In this document: positions 36,566 through 44,437 of the stretch, in pieces
Layout of the letters: each line of letters starts with the position of its first letter
Position numbering within the stretch: the first letter of the stretch is position 1
NCBI RefSeq assembly: GCF_002917925.1
Contig: NZ_PPFE01000006.1
Coordinates: forward strand, 62,001 to 126,000
Direction: 5' to 3'
Origin: Roseovarius confluentis
Lineage (GTDB): Bacteria; Pseudomonadota; Alphaproteobacteria; Rhodobacterales; Rhodobacteraceae
Length of the DNA: 64,000 nucleotides
The notes under the pieces: generated by a model
The model's database searches: none
Told to the model about the DNA's origin: nothing
The model's input: the letters and a program-made list of their open reading frames with translations, nothing else
Position numbers and translations under genes: made by a program

Positions 36566-37021
36566 ATGCCTGAATTGCGCCGCCCTTCCTCGCGAGACCT
36601 CGACGACCTGACGGTGCTTTGTCTGCGGTCCAAGGCCTATTGGGGGTATGACTCGGAGTTCCTGGCCGCCTGCGTTCCCGTCCTGACGCTGACCGCGGCG
36701 GATTTGCAGGGCACTTCGACGATCACCGAGGTCGAGGGTGGAACACTTCTGGGCATGGTACAGGTTTCGAACAGGCGAGAAGGCTGTTACCTGCAAAAGC
36801 TCTTCGTCGACCCCGCGCATATGGGTAAGGGCACGGGGCGGCGGCTGTTCACATGGGCGGTCCAAAAGGCCCGCGACATGGGGGCCACGGAAATGATCAT
36901 CGAGTCGGATCCCGGCGCGGTGCCGTTCTTTTCCGCCATGGGCTGCCGCGCGGCAGGCAACGCCCCGTCCGAGGCGATGCCGGACCGGATGCTGCCACGC
37001 CTGGTGTACGATTTGCGGTAG
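36566..37021 (+). CDS. GNAT-family N-acetyltransferase
   Basis: 151 residues. MPELRRPSSRDLDDLTVLCLRS at the start, then YLQKLFVDPAHMGKGTGRRLFTWAV gives the acetyl-CoA binding loop (Gx2GxG variant MGKGTGR), and FFSAMGCRAAG is the final strand-helix. Likely acetylates a small molecule; no substrate is visible. It starts 15 bases after the ctpA terminator with its own TATATAC-type AT-rich tract upstream, and ends against a palindrome at 37023. Confidence 0.82.
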   Translation: MPELRRPSSRDLDDLTVLCLRSKAYWGYDSEFLAACVPVLTLTAADLQGTSTITEVEGGTLLGMVQVSNRREGCYLQKLFVDPAHMGKGTGRRLFTWAVQKARDMGATEMIIESDPGAVPFFSAMGCRAAGNAPSEAMPDRMLPRLVYDLR

Positions 37022-37022
37022 G

Positions 37023-37052
37023 CCCCACAAAATTCGTACGAACTTTGTGGGG
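37023..37052. repeat. 30 bp near-perfect palindrome with TTCGTACGAA core
   Basis: CCCCACAAAATTCGT pairs with ACGAACTTTGTGGGG with a single mismatch. It has the same core and CCCC/GGGG ends as 27304-27333. It lies between converging genes (stops at 37021 and 37059), where a bidirectional terminator would be useful. Confidence 0.8.
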
Positions 37053-37058
37053 CGCCGA

Positions 37059-38192
37059 TCAGCCGGTGCGCGCCAGGTGCGCCTCCATCGCCGCCAGCCC
37101 GGCGTCCAGCCCGCGCCGCCCGAACCCAAGCCGGAAGCGGTCGGTGGGCGTCGACCCAAGGTCGGAGCGGTAGATCGTGCTGGGCAACAGCAGAACGCCC
37201 GCCTCTTCCACCAGCTTGCGGGCGAATTCCTCGACGCCGTCGGCACCCAGATACCGCGGAAAGCCCATGCAGGCACCATCGGGCCGCTGCCACTCGAAGA
37301 GGTCGGGATGGCGGGCAAAGAAGGCATCCCATTTCGGCAGGTTTTCATCCACGATGGCGCAGTTGCGCGTAAGGATGGCGTCGCGGTTCTTCAAGGCGAT
37401 CAGCGCCAGCCGCTCGCTGGGGCCGGAATTGCAGATCGACAGGTAGTGCTTCATCCGCTCCATCTTGGAAAGCACGTCGCGGTCTTGGCACGCGATCCAC
37501 CCCACCCGCAGCCCCGGCAGGCCATAGGATTTCGACATCACGCCCAGCGACAGCCCGCGTTCGTAGACATCTGCGATGAAGGGCAGATGCTGGGCGTCCG
37601 AGGGGCCAAGACCGTTGAAAATCTCGTCATGCAAAATCCAGATGCCGTGGTGGCGGCAAAGCTCGATCAGCGCCTCGTACCGGTCATGCGGCAGGATCGC
37701 GCCCGTGGGATTGTGCGGAAAGTTGATCGTCAGCAGGCGGGTATTGGGGCGGATCGCATCGCGCACCCGGTCGATATCCAGCGACCAGTTGTCGTCGGGG
37801 TCGAGCGGCACGCCCGTCGCTTCGCAGATCGCCAGGGCGAGGCTTTCGTGCGACTGGTAGTTGGGCGTCACCACGATGGCGTGACTGTCCTTATCCAGCA
37901 GCACATTGTTGGCCGCGAAAATGCCTTCGCTGGCCCCCGCAAAACAGAGCACTTCGTCGGCGGACCGCCCCGCGTAGGTCGCCGCGATGGCCGCGCGCAG
38001 GTCGGGCGCGCCGAAGGTCTCGGTATAGCCCAGCCACATCTGCTCGAAACCGTCCCGGTCTTCGGGGCTGGCCATGGCCAGAAGCTCTGGAAGGGACATG
38101 CTCTCGGCGTCCGAGGCGGTCATGTGGTGGCGGGCCTTGAACTCCCACTTGGCGAAATGGGTTTCCAGCCGGAAATCGGGCAGGGTCGTCAT
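37059..38192 (-). CDS. PLP-dependent class I/II aminotransferase
   Basis: 377 residues, fold type I. NFPHNPTGAILP, then GIWILHDEIFNGLG (Asp for the PLP pyridine) and GVMSKSYGLPGLRVGWIA with the Schiff-base Lys in SKSYG. The C terminus RFRLGFGRRG holds the carboxylate-binding Arg. Substrate not predictable; closest in pattern to general class I aminotransferases acting on amino acids. AGGA precedes ATG 38192 by 7 bases. It follows the DUF2794 gene on the same strand by 16 bases. Confidence 0.85.
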   Translation of the reverse strand: MTTLPDFRLETHFAKWEFKARHHMTASDAESMSLPELLAMASPEDRDGFEQMWLGYTETFGAPDLRAAIAATYAGRSADEVLCFAGASEGIFAANNVLLDKDSHAIVVTPNYQSHESLALAICEATGVPLDPDDNWSLDIDRVRDAIRPNTRLLTINFPHNPTGAILPHDRYEALIELCRHHGIWILHDEIFNGLGPSDAQHLPFIADVYERGLSLGVMSKSYGLPGLRVGWIACQDRDVLSKMERMKHYLSICNSGPSERLALIALKNRDAILTRNCAIVDENLPKWDAFFARHPDLFEWQRPDGACMGFPRYLGADGVEEFARKLVEEAGVLLLPSTIYRSDLGSTPTDRFRLGFGRRGLDAGLAAMEAHLARTG

Positions 38193-38208
38193 GGGGTGTC
38201 CTGTAAGC

Positions 38209-38553
38209 TCAATCCACCGCGCGGATAAGCTTGCGCTCCAGCACGCGCAAGACCGTGCGCAGATCATGGCCGCGTTTCAGCACCTGCCCGTCCATGCCGA
38301 TCACCGCGTACTGCCCCTGCCGTGCGCGCAGCTTGGGGCGTTTCTCGATCCGGTAGAGCGGGTTTTCGGCGGTGCGCCGAAAGACCGAGAAGATCGCCAC
38401 GTCGCGCAGGCTGGAAATCCCGTAGTCGCGCCATTCGCCCGCAGCCACCATGCGGCCATAGACCGACAGGATCGCGGCAAGCTCGGTGCGGTGGAAGGCC
38501 ACCTGTTGCGCGCTGCCTTGCGGCGGGAACGGAGAGGTGGGTTGGAATGTCAT
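38209..38553 (-). CDS. DUF2794 protein
   Basis: 114 residues. FHRTELAAILSVYGRMVAAG, then EWRDYGISSLRDVAIFSVFRR and PLYRIEKRPKLRARQGQYAV match DUF2794, a small family restricted mainly to alphaproteobacteria and of unknown function. No signal peptide or membrane segment. The ATG at 38553 gives the usual length. It is upstream of the aminotransferase on the same strand, 16 bases apart. Confidence 0.82.
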   Translation of the reverse strand: MTFQPTSPFPPQGSAQQVAFHRTELAAILSVYGRMVAAGEWRDYGISSLRDVAIFSVFRRTAENPLYRIEKRPKLRARQGQYAVIGMDGQVLKRGHDLRTVLRVLERKLIRAVD

Positions 38554-38671
38554 GCCACCAGAGTTGCGGTAAAAGGGTGGCGAGGCAAGGAATTTGTGAC
38601 GGGGCGGGGTGTGACGGCTGTGCGGTGCCGCTGTCATCCCGGAGGTGAGCCGGGGTCTTGGGGGGCGAGAG

Positions 38672-38775
38672 ATCCTCGGGTCCGGCCCGAGGATAACGGC
38701 GCACGGGAAAGGCCGGACGCGCGGCGTCGAACTGCAAGAACCATGTCATCCCGAACCCGATCCGGGATCTCGCGG
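38672..38775. repeat. Pair of inverted-repeat elements (CCTCGGG and CCCGGA types)
   Basis: A hairpin with arms ATCCTCGGG and CCCGAGGAT (38672-38694) is followed by a diverged CCCGGA element (TCATCCCGAACCCGATCCGGG, about 38746-38766, spelled in part). The 254 bp spacer between DUF2794 and the SDR gene holds nothing else recognisable. Confidence 0.6.
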
Positions 38776-38807
38776 GGCGATAGGCCCTCGATCAACAAGG
38801 TGGCCCC

Positions 38808-39518
38808 CTAACCCCGGCCGATGTAGGGCATCTTCGTCGCCATCACCGTCATGAACTGCACGTTCGCCTCGGGCGGCATCTCGGCCATGTGCAACACCGA
38901 CCGCGCCGCGTTGTCCACGTCCATCGTGTGCATTTCGGGGTTGGCCTGTTTCAGCCCGGCCACAAGCTCGCTTTCGGCATTGCCGATGTCGATCTGCCCG
39001 CAGGCGATGTCGAAGGGCCGGCCATCCAGCGACAGTGAGCGGGTCATGCCGGTGATCGCGTGTTTCGACGTGGTGTAGCAGATCGAGCCGGGTCGCGGCA
39101 CATAGGCCGACAGCGAGCCGTTGTTGATGATCCGCCCGCCCTGCGGGTCCTGCGCGCGCATCGCTGCAAAGGCCAGCCTTGCCGTGATGAACATGCCGCG
39201 CAGGTTGACGGCGATGACCTCGTCGAACTCTTCGACGGTCACCGCATCCGGCGTTGTCGAAGGGCCGAACGTGCCGGCGTTGTTGAACACCGCATCCAGA
39301 CGCCCGGCTTCTCCCAGAAATGCCTCGAAGGCGCGTTCCATGGCCTGCGCATCGGTCACGTCTGCTGGCAGAACCACCGCCTCGCGCCCCTGCGCCAGTT
39401 CGTTCAGCCGGTCGGCGCGGCGGGCCACCAGCCCCACGCGCCACCCGGCGTCCAGGAACGCCTCCGCCGTCGCACGGCCAATGCCGGAGCTGGCGCCGGT
39501 GATCAGGATGGATTTCAT
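38808..39518 (-). CDS. Short-chain dehydrogenase/reductase
   Basis: 236 residues, classical SDR. ILITGASSGIGRA (TGxxxGIG, residues 4-16), NNAGTFG, NNGSLSAYVPRPGSICYTTSKHAITG with the catalytic Ser, Tyr and Lys (YTTSK), and a C terminus without membrane segment. It oxidises or reduces an alcohol or ketone with NAD(P)(H); substrate unknown. The start overlaps the stop of the helicase gene (ATGA), so the two are coupled despite unrelated roles. Confidence 0.87.
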   Translation of the reverse strand: MKSILITGASSGIGRATAEAFLDAGWRVGLVARRADRLNELAQGREAVVLPADVTDAQAMERAFEAFLGEAGRLDAVFNNAGTFGPSTTPDAVTVEEFDEVIAVNLRGMFITARLAFAAMRAQDPQGGRIINNGSLSAYVPRPGSICYTTSKHAITGMTRSLSLDGRPFDIACGQIDIGNAESELVAGLKQANPEMHTMDVDNAARSVLHMAEMPPEANVQFMTVMATKMPYIGRG

Positions 39519-41050
39519 AGCTCTGTCTCTGCCTCCATTTCCAGTTCCAGCGGCGCGGGCGCCGCCCGCAGGTCGTCGATGCGCAGGGCGCCGGTGGGTT
39601 TCGACAGCCGGTTGCGCACCACCCAGTGCAGACGCTCCTCCGCGCGGGTGATGGCGACGTAGGCCAGCCGTTTCCACAAGGGCTGCCCCGCCTCGGTGCG
39701 GCCCATGCGGGCGGCGGCGTAGATGTCGGGGGCAAAGACCTGCACGTCGGGCCATTGGCTGCCCTGCGCCTTGTGGATCGTCACCGCCGCGCCATGCAGA
39801 AACGTGGCGCCCATGCGGGCGGCGAAGGGGATGAAGGGCTCTTCCTCGTCCGGCTTCTCGATCTTGACGATGCTGGCGGCACTGACGCGCGGGTCCTCGG
39901 CGCCCATGACGTGCAGCCGGGAAAAGCCCGGCTTGCGGCCCGCGCCCAGATAGATCACCTGCGCTCCCTTGATCAGGCCCCGCGCCTCGAGGTCCAGCCG
40001 TTTCTTGCGGTGCTTGAGCGGCAGTTCCAGCCCGTCGCAAATGAGCGGTTCCCCTTCCAGCAACTCGGTCTCGGGCGCGCCATGCACGGCGCGGAAGGCG
40101 TTGATCAGGCGGATGCGGGTGGCGTTGCGCCAGACAAGGACGGGCGAGCGCGCCATCAGGTCCACCTCGACCCTTTGCGCCCATTGCACGCGGTCGTCCT
40201 GCGCCGCCTTCTGTTCGACCAGCCGCTCGAAATCCTGAAACCCGACCTCGGGGTCGCCCAAGGCGTGCGCCAGGTCGAGGATCGGGTTGTCGGCGTCCTG
40301 CCGGTGGATGCGGTTCAGCGTCAGCTTGGCGGGCGCGGGCAGCCCGTCGAAGACCATCGAGCCGGACTGGTTCACGGGGGCAAGCTGCGCGGGATCGCCG
40401 AAAAGCAGCAGCGTCGGAAAGATCTCCTGCAGGTCCTCGTACTGCTTTTCATCCAGCATCGAGGCCTCGTCGATGAAGCCTATATCCAAAGGCTCCTCGC
40501 GGCGCTTCCAGCCGGTGATGAAATCACTGCCGCGCAGCCCCGCGGCGGCCAGCGCGCCGGGGATGGACTTGTGCGTGCCATAGAACAGCCGCGCACGTTC
40601 CAGCGCCTCCTCGGTCAGGCCCTCGATCTCGGGCTTCTCGCCGTTGCCGGCCAGCCACTCGGCGATGCGCTCGTATTCGGGATCGTAAACCGGGGTATAA
40701 AGGATACGGTGAATGGTGGTGGCGGGCACGCCGCGCATTCGCAATACGCTGGCGGCCTTGTTGGTGGGGGCAAGGATGGCCAGCGTGCGCCGATCCTTGC
40801 GGCGGCGGCCTTCCCAGTCGCCCGAGACCACGTCGACGCCGGCCTCTTCCAGCGCGCGGTAGAGTGCGGCCAGCAGCAGGGTCTTGCCCGATCCGGCCTT
40901 GCCGACAACGGCCATCACGCCGGACTTTCCTTCGCGCGGCGGGGTCAGCATCCCCTCGTCAAGGTCCACGCCAGCCTCGCGCAGCGCGGCGGCGATGCGG
41001 TCATGGGCCTCGGCCTGGTCGTCAGAGTATGTAAGCGCGGTCTGGGACAT
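39515..41050 (-). CDS. RecD/Dda-like superfamily 1 DNA helicase
   Basis: 511 residues. Walker A is GKAGSGKTLL (about 50-59), followed by APTNKAASVLR (motif Ia), IGFIDEASMLDEKQ (Walker B), LLFGDPAQLAPV (motif III), TIHKAQGSQWPDV (motif V) and YVAITRAEERL (motif VI). This is the UvrD_C_2/RecD2 arrangement without RecB or RecC partners. It probably unwinds DNA 5' to 3' in repair or replication. The SDR gene follows with a 4 base overlap; a run of palindromes precedes it. Confidence 0.87.
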   Translation of the reverse strand: MSQTALTYSDDQAEAHDRIAAALREAGVDLDEGMLTPPREGKSGVMAVVGKAGSGKTLLLAALYRALEEAGVDVVSGDWEGRRRKDRRTLAILAPTNKAASVLRMRGVPATTIHRILYTPVYDPEYERIAEWLAGNGEKPEIEGLTEEALERARLFYGTHKSIPGALAAAGLRGSDFITGWKRREEPLDIGFIDEASMLDEKQYEDLQEIFPTLLLFGDPAQLAPVNQSGSMVFDGLPAPAKLTLNRIHRQDADNPILDLAHALGDPEVGFQDFERLVEQKAAQDDRVQWAQRVEVDLMARSPVLVWRNATRIRLINAFRAVHGAPETELLEGEPLICDGLELPLKHRKKRLDLEARGLIKGAQVIYLGAGRKPGFSRLHVMGAEDPRVSAASIVKIEKPDEEEPFIPFAARMGATFLHGAAVTIHKAQGSQWPDVQVFAPDIYAAARMGRTEAGQPLWKRLAYVAITRAEERLHWVVRNRLSKPTGALRIDDLRAAPAPLELEMEAETEL

Positions 41051-41094
41051 GGCGCGACCCTACAGCCGCGCCTTGGCCTGCACCAGCGCGGGGG

Positions 41095-41162
41095 CCGATT
41101 TCTTGCAAGAAATCGGATCGGAAAATTGCAATTTTCCGGCCCGGAATTTTCGAAAATTCCGG
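41095..41162. repeat. Three consecutive perfect palindromes
   Basis: In the 122 bp spacer between luxI and the helicase gene are palindromes at 41095-41116 (core TTCTTGCAAGAA), 41119-41138 (core AAAATTGCAATTTT) and 41141-41162 (core ATTTTCGAAAAT), of 22, 20 and 22 bp, each exact. They lie after the luxI stop on the minus strand. Related in style to the TTCGTACGAA palindromes at 27.3 and 37.0 kb. Confidence 0.8.
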
Positions 41163-41172
41163 TGCGCCCCGC

Positions 41173-41808
41173 TCAGGCCGATTGTGCGAAAGGCTGGCGC
41201 TCGTCACCGAAGCTGCGGCGGAACCATTGCTCGCTCAGTTGCGGGGTGACACCGGCGCGGCGGGCCACTTGGGCGCGGGCGGCGTCGGTGAACTCCCACA
41301 GGCCCACGCTGATCCGGTCGCGGCCTGCGCCCATGCTGCCCAGCACCTCGGGCGACGAGCCGATCGTGCGATAGATCCGCACCATCCGCGCGTCGAACAC
41401 GCCGGCGAAATGCTGCACCCCGAAGTGGCGCATCAACTCGCCGCCGCCCAGCATCAGCGCAGCGGCGACCCGGCTTTCGGCGCCGCGCGCCAGGCAGAAC
41501 CGCGTGCATTCCCAGATATGCGGGCTTTGGATCGTACTGCCGCCAAGGATATCGGTGAAATGCTCGTTGATCATCGTCCGCCCGGTGGTGGGCAGGAACC
41601 GCATCGAGCCCTTGTGGCGCCCGTCAGACCCTTCCCAGATCACGTAGAGCGGGTTGAGGTCGTCATATTGATCCCGCTCCAACCCCTTGTCATCGACCGC
41701 CACGTCCCAGCCGAGCCGGGTCTTGAACTGGTCGGCCCGGTCGCGGAACATACCGTCGGCCAGCTTGGTGAAACGGTGAAGTTGGTCGGCGTAAACATAG
41801 CGTAGCAT
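41173..41808 (-). CDS. luxI: Acyl-homoserine-lactone synthase
   Basis: 211 residues. The conserved LuxI positions are in place: Arg22, Phe28, Trp34, Asp46, Asp49, Arg70 (GSMRFLPT), Phe84, Glu100 and Arg103 (WECTRFCL). It makes an N-acyl homoserine lactone signal from SAM and an acyl carrier protein. It lies 95 bases downstream of luxR on the same strand. A 22 bp dyad (41820-41841) sits just before its ribosome site. Acyl chain length cannot be read from the sequence. Confidence 0.93.
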   Translation of the reverse strand: MLRYVYADQLHRFTKLADGMFRDRADQFKTRLGWDVAVDDKGLERDQYDDLNPLYVIWEGSDGRHKGSMRFLPTTGRTMINEHFTDILGGSTIQSPHIWECTRFCLARGAESRVAAALMLGGGELMRHFGVQHFAGVFDARMVRIYRTIGSSPEVLGSMGAGRDRISVGLWEFTDAARAQVARRAGVTPQLSEQWFRRSFGDERQPFAQSA

Positions 41809-41819
41809 GGTCGAATTCC

Positions 41820-41841
41820 CCTCTGTCAGTACGACAAGAGG
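41820..41841. promoter_or_regulatory. Dyad upstream of luxI (weak lux-box candidate)
   Basis: CCTCT-N12-AGAGG with a central GTAC, 22 bp in all. It resembles a lux-type box in size and symmetry but ends 12 bases before the luxI start and overlaps the GAGGGGA ribosome site, so repression or an RNA hairpin is as likely as activation. Confidence 0.35.
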
Positions 41842-41903
41842 AAAATTCTCGCCAAATCTTTAAACGCCTGTAGGAGCACCGCGCGTTGCGCACACCGGCA
41901 AGG

Positions 41904-42629
41904 TCAGATCACGATCAAACCCTGGCTGATGGCGCGGGCGACCGCGTGAACCGTGTTGATCGCCCCCAGCTTGAACCGCGCGGATTCGATATAGACCCGC
42001 AGCGTGTGTTCGGAAATCGACAGCGTGTCGGCCACCTGCGCCCGGCCATAGCCCAGCGCCAGCAGCGTCAGCGCATCGACCTCGCGCGGGGAAAGCTGGC
42101 GGGCGGGCGCGGGCGCGCGGTCAGGCTCGAATTCCAGCGCCTTCTGGTTGAAGGTATGCGCGCACAGGATCAACTCCCGACGATGCGCCTCGGTGAATTC
42201 CGCCCAGGCGTCGTCGTCACATCGGTGGTTCACGGTGAAGAGCGCGAATTGCCCGTTCGGTCCCCGCAACGGGATCGAGTAGCCCTGGTTGCCCAGGCCG
42301 TGATCCTGCGCTTCCTTGAGGAAAGCTTGCGCGGGCTTGCCGGACCAGTCCAACCGCTTCCACTCGACGGGGTGAAACCGCTGGTAACAGCCCTTTATGA
42401 CCGGATCGACGCGCAGGTAATCCTTTTCGACATAGCGCTCGACCCAGGCCGGATCATAAGTGCCGCACCCATACTGGTCGCCCGCGGCGCTGACCCAGTG
42501 ATAGACAAGATGATCGATCCGGAAGTGATCGCGCAGGCGCATGGCGACCTGCTGAAGGTCCGCCGGTTCGCGGGCATGTTCAAGATCTTCGAGAATCGGT
42601 TCGAGCCGCCGTGGCGGTTGCACGTTCAT
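41904..42629 (-). CDS. luxR: LuxR-family autoinducer-binding regulator
   Basis: 241 residues. The autoinducer domain shows Tyr58, Trp62, Asp75-Pro76 and Trp90 (GTYDPAWVERY, RVDPVIKGC, VEWKRLDW), the ligand-pocket positions of LuxR/TraR. The GerE HTH covers about 178-241 (LSPREVDALTLLALGYGRAQ, then VADTLSISEHTLRVYIESARFKLG). It should bind the signal made by the neighbouring LuxI. The N terminus overlaps the end of the small upstream gene by 50 bases; GGGAGGG lies 12 bases before ATG 42629. Confidence 0.93.
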   Translation of the reverse strand: MNVQPPRRLEPILEDLEHAREPADLQQVAMRLRDHFRIDHLVYHWVSAAGDQYGCGTYDPAWVERYVEKDYLRVDPVIKGCYQRFHPVEWKRLDWSGKPAQAFLKEAQDHGLGNQGYSIPLRGPNGQFALFTVNHRCDDDAWAEFTEAHRRELILCAHTFNQKALEFEPDRAPAPARQLSPREVDALTLLALGYGRAQVADTLSISEHTLRVYIESARFKLGAINTVHAVARAISQGLIVI

Positions 42630-42789
42630 ACCCAGTCATTCCCTCCCGCGGCGACGTCCCCTTCGACGTCAGTTCCGCCGCCGCGACGAGTCTCGTGTCG
42701 TCGATCTGTTCGGCAAGAACCCCAAGGCCATTTTGCCGAGCGAAGGTTCTGAGATCCGCCAGGACATCCAGTATCCACTCGTTCTGCAT
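42580..42789 (-). CDS. Small protein at the head of the luxR-luxI locus
   Basis: 69 residues beginning MQNEWILDVLADLRTFARQN and then GLGVLAEQIDDTRLVAAAEL; the rest is a basic, Ser/Thr/Ala-rich tail. The first 40 residues form an amphipathic helical unit. A strong GAAGGAGG ribosome site 7 bases before ATG 42789 and a perfect CtrA-type box 22 bases upstream make it a real, first gene of the operon. It overlaps luxR by 50 bases in another frame. I know of no function; a partner or modulator of LuxR is a guess. Confidence 0.75.
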   Translation of the reverse strand: MQNEWILDVLADLRTFARQNGLGVLAEQIDDTRLVAAAELTSKGTSPREGMTGYERATATAARTDSRRS

Positions 42790-42810
42790 AATAGCCTCCT
42801 TCGGGAGTAG

Positions 42811-42825
42811 TTAACGAAAGGTTAA
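42811..42825. promoter_or_regulatory. CtrA-binding box, TTAA-N7-TTAA
   Basis: GTTAACGAAAGGTTAAC contains TTAA (42811-42814) and TTAA (42822-42825) separated by 7 bases, the full CtrA consensus spacing. It lies 22 bases before the small gene that heads the luxR-luxI locus. Confidence 0.7.
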
Positions 42826-42938
42826 CTCAACCTTAGCATGTTGAACTTTTTCGCCGAATTCGCGCTTTTTCCCTCCCCGAATGTAGCGAGGTCACGATCT
42901 TCAAGCGCCTGGAATCGTTAACTCCGCTTCCGGGGCAG

Positions 42939-42974
42939 AAAAAAGCCTGCGAACCGGGGCACCGATTCGCAGGC
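42939..42974 (-). terminator. Rho-independent terminator of ccr
   Basis: Read on the minus strand: stem GCCTGCGAA and TTCGCAGGC followed by TTTTTT. It lies 38 bases downstream of the ccr stop. Confidence 0.88.
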
Positions 42975-43011
42975 CAGATGCGGGCCGAACCGGCCCGTCA
43001 GGGAGAAATCG

Positions 43012-44304
43012 TTAACCTTTCTTGCCGGCGTCCAGCACGTCCTCGACCGTGCGCAGACCCGTCCGCGGGGATTGCACCAGCACCGCCATGTTGCCCGGCT
43101 TGTGCTCGTTGCGCAGCATCTTCATGTGCGCGCCCGGGATCTCGTCCCAGGGGAAGACCTCGGACATGCAGGGGTCGATACGGCGCTCGACCACCAGCTG
43201 GTTGGCCGACGAGGCCTGTTGCAGGTGGGCAAAGTGGCTGCCCTGCAGGCGCTTCTGGTGCATCCACATGTACCGCACGTCGAACGTACAGTTGAACCCG
43301 GTCGTGCCGGCGCAGATCACGACCATGCCGCCCTTCTTGCAGACCAGGGTCGAGACCGGAAAGGTCGCCTGGCCGGGGTGCTCGAACACCACGTCGACAT
43401 TGTTGCCCTTGCCGGTGATGTCCCAGATCGCCTTGCCGAACTTGCGCGCCTCGGTAAACCATTCCTTGTATTCGGGGCTGTTCACCTTGGGCAGTTCGCC
43501 CCAGCAATTGAAATCCTTGCGGTTGATGACGCCCTTGGCCCCCAGCGACATGACGAAATCGCGCTTGTCCTCATCCGAGATCACGCCGATCGCGTTGGCG
43601 CCCACGGTGTTGGCCAACTGGATCGCGAAGGACCCCAGGCCCCCCGAAGCGCCCCATACAAGCACGTTCTGACCGGGCTTCAGCTCGTGCGGGTGGTGGC
43701 CGAAAAGCATCCGGTAGGCGGTGGCCAGCGTCAGCGTGTAGCAGGCGCTTTCCTCCCAACTCAGGTGCTTGGGGCGCGGCATCAGCTGTTGCGCCTGCAC
43801 GTTGGTGAACTGCGCGAAGGAGCCGTCGGGCGTCTCGTAGCCCCAGATCCGCTGCGTGGGCGAGAACATCGGGTCGCCGCCGTTGCAGTGGATGTCGTTG
43901 CCGTCGTCCTGGTTGCAGTGGATCACGACCTCGTCGCCCACTTTCCAGTTCTTCACCTTGTCGCCCACGGCCCACACGACACCCGAGGCGTCGGAGCCCG
44001 CGATGTGGTAATCCGCGCCATGCCCGTCAAAGGGGCTGATCGGCTCGCCCAGACCGGCCCAGATGCCGTTGTAGTTCACGCCCGCGGCCATCACCAGCAC
44101 CAGCACCTCGTTGCTGTCCAGCGTCGGCGTGTCCACCACCTCGACCTGGAAGGACTTGTCGGGCTCGCCATGCCGCTCTCGCCGAATGGCCCAGGCGTAC
44201 ATCTGCTTGGGCACGTACCCCAGGGGCGGCAGTTCGCCGATCTCGTAGAGGTCTTTCTCGGGCGCGTCGTAGGGCGCAATTCCGGTTTCGGTGTCCAGAG
44301 CCAT
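43012..44304 (-). CDS. ccr: Crotonyl-CoA carboxylase/reductase
   Basis: 430 residues, the family length. MDR-superfamily enzyme: AAGVNYNGIWAGLGEP, the long WEESACYTLTLATAYRMLFG, NADPH-binding VLVWGASGGLGSFAIQLA, and DVVFEHPGQATFP are characteristic of Ccr rather than ordinary quinone reductases. It reductively carboxylates crotonyl-CoA to (2S)-ethylmalonyl-CoA with CO2 and NADPH in the ethylmalonyl-CoA pathway. The ATG at 44304 has AAGGAGG 5 bases upstream. The pathway mutase ecm is 2 kb away. Own terminator downstream. Confidence 0.96.
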   Translation of the reverse strand: MALDTETGIAPYDAPEKDLYEIGELPPLGYVPKQMYAWAIRRERHGEPDKSFQVEVVDTPTLDSNEVLVLVMAAGVNYNGIWAGLGEPISPFDGHGADYHIAGSDASGVVWAVGDKVKNWKVGDEVVIHCNQDDGNDIHCNGGDPMFSPTQRIWGYETPDGSFAQFTNVQAQQLMPRPKHLSWEESACYTLTLATAYRMLFGHHPHELKPGQNVLVWGASGGLGSFAIQLANTVGANAIGVISDEDKRDFVMSLGAKGVINRKDFNCWGELPKVNSPEYKEWFTEARKFGKAIWDITGKGNNVDVVFEHPGQATFPVSTLVCKKGGMVVICAGTTGFNCTFDVRYMWMHQKRLQGSHFAHLQQASSANQLVVERRIDPCMSEVFPWDEIPGAHMKMLRNEHKPGNMAVLVQSPRTGLRTVEDVLDAGKKG

Positions 44305-44437
44305 CGGGGCCTCCTTCATATGCGTTTGCCGCGATGCAGAATCGCGCCTGTCCGCACTGAAATAACTTTCATCGCGCAACAATGCAATGCCGACTTGTGT
44401 ATTTTTGAAATTTTATAACCCAGCAGGTGCAGAAAGA

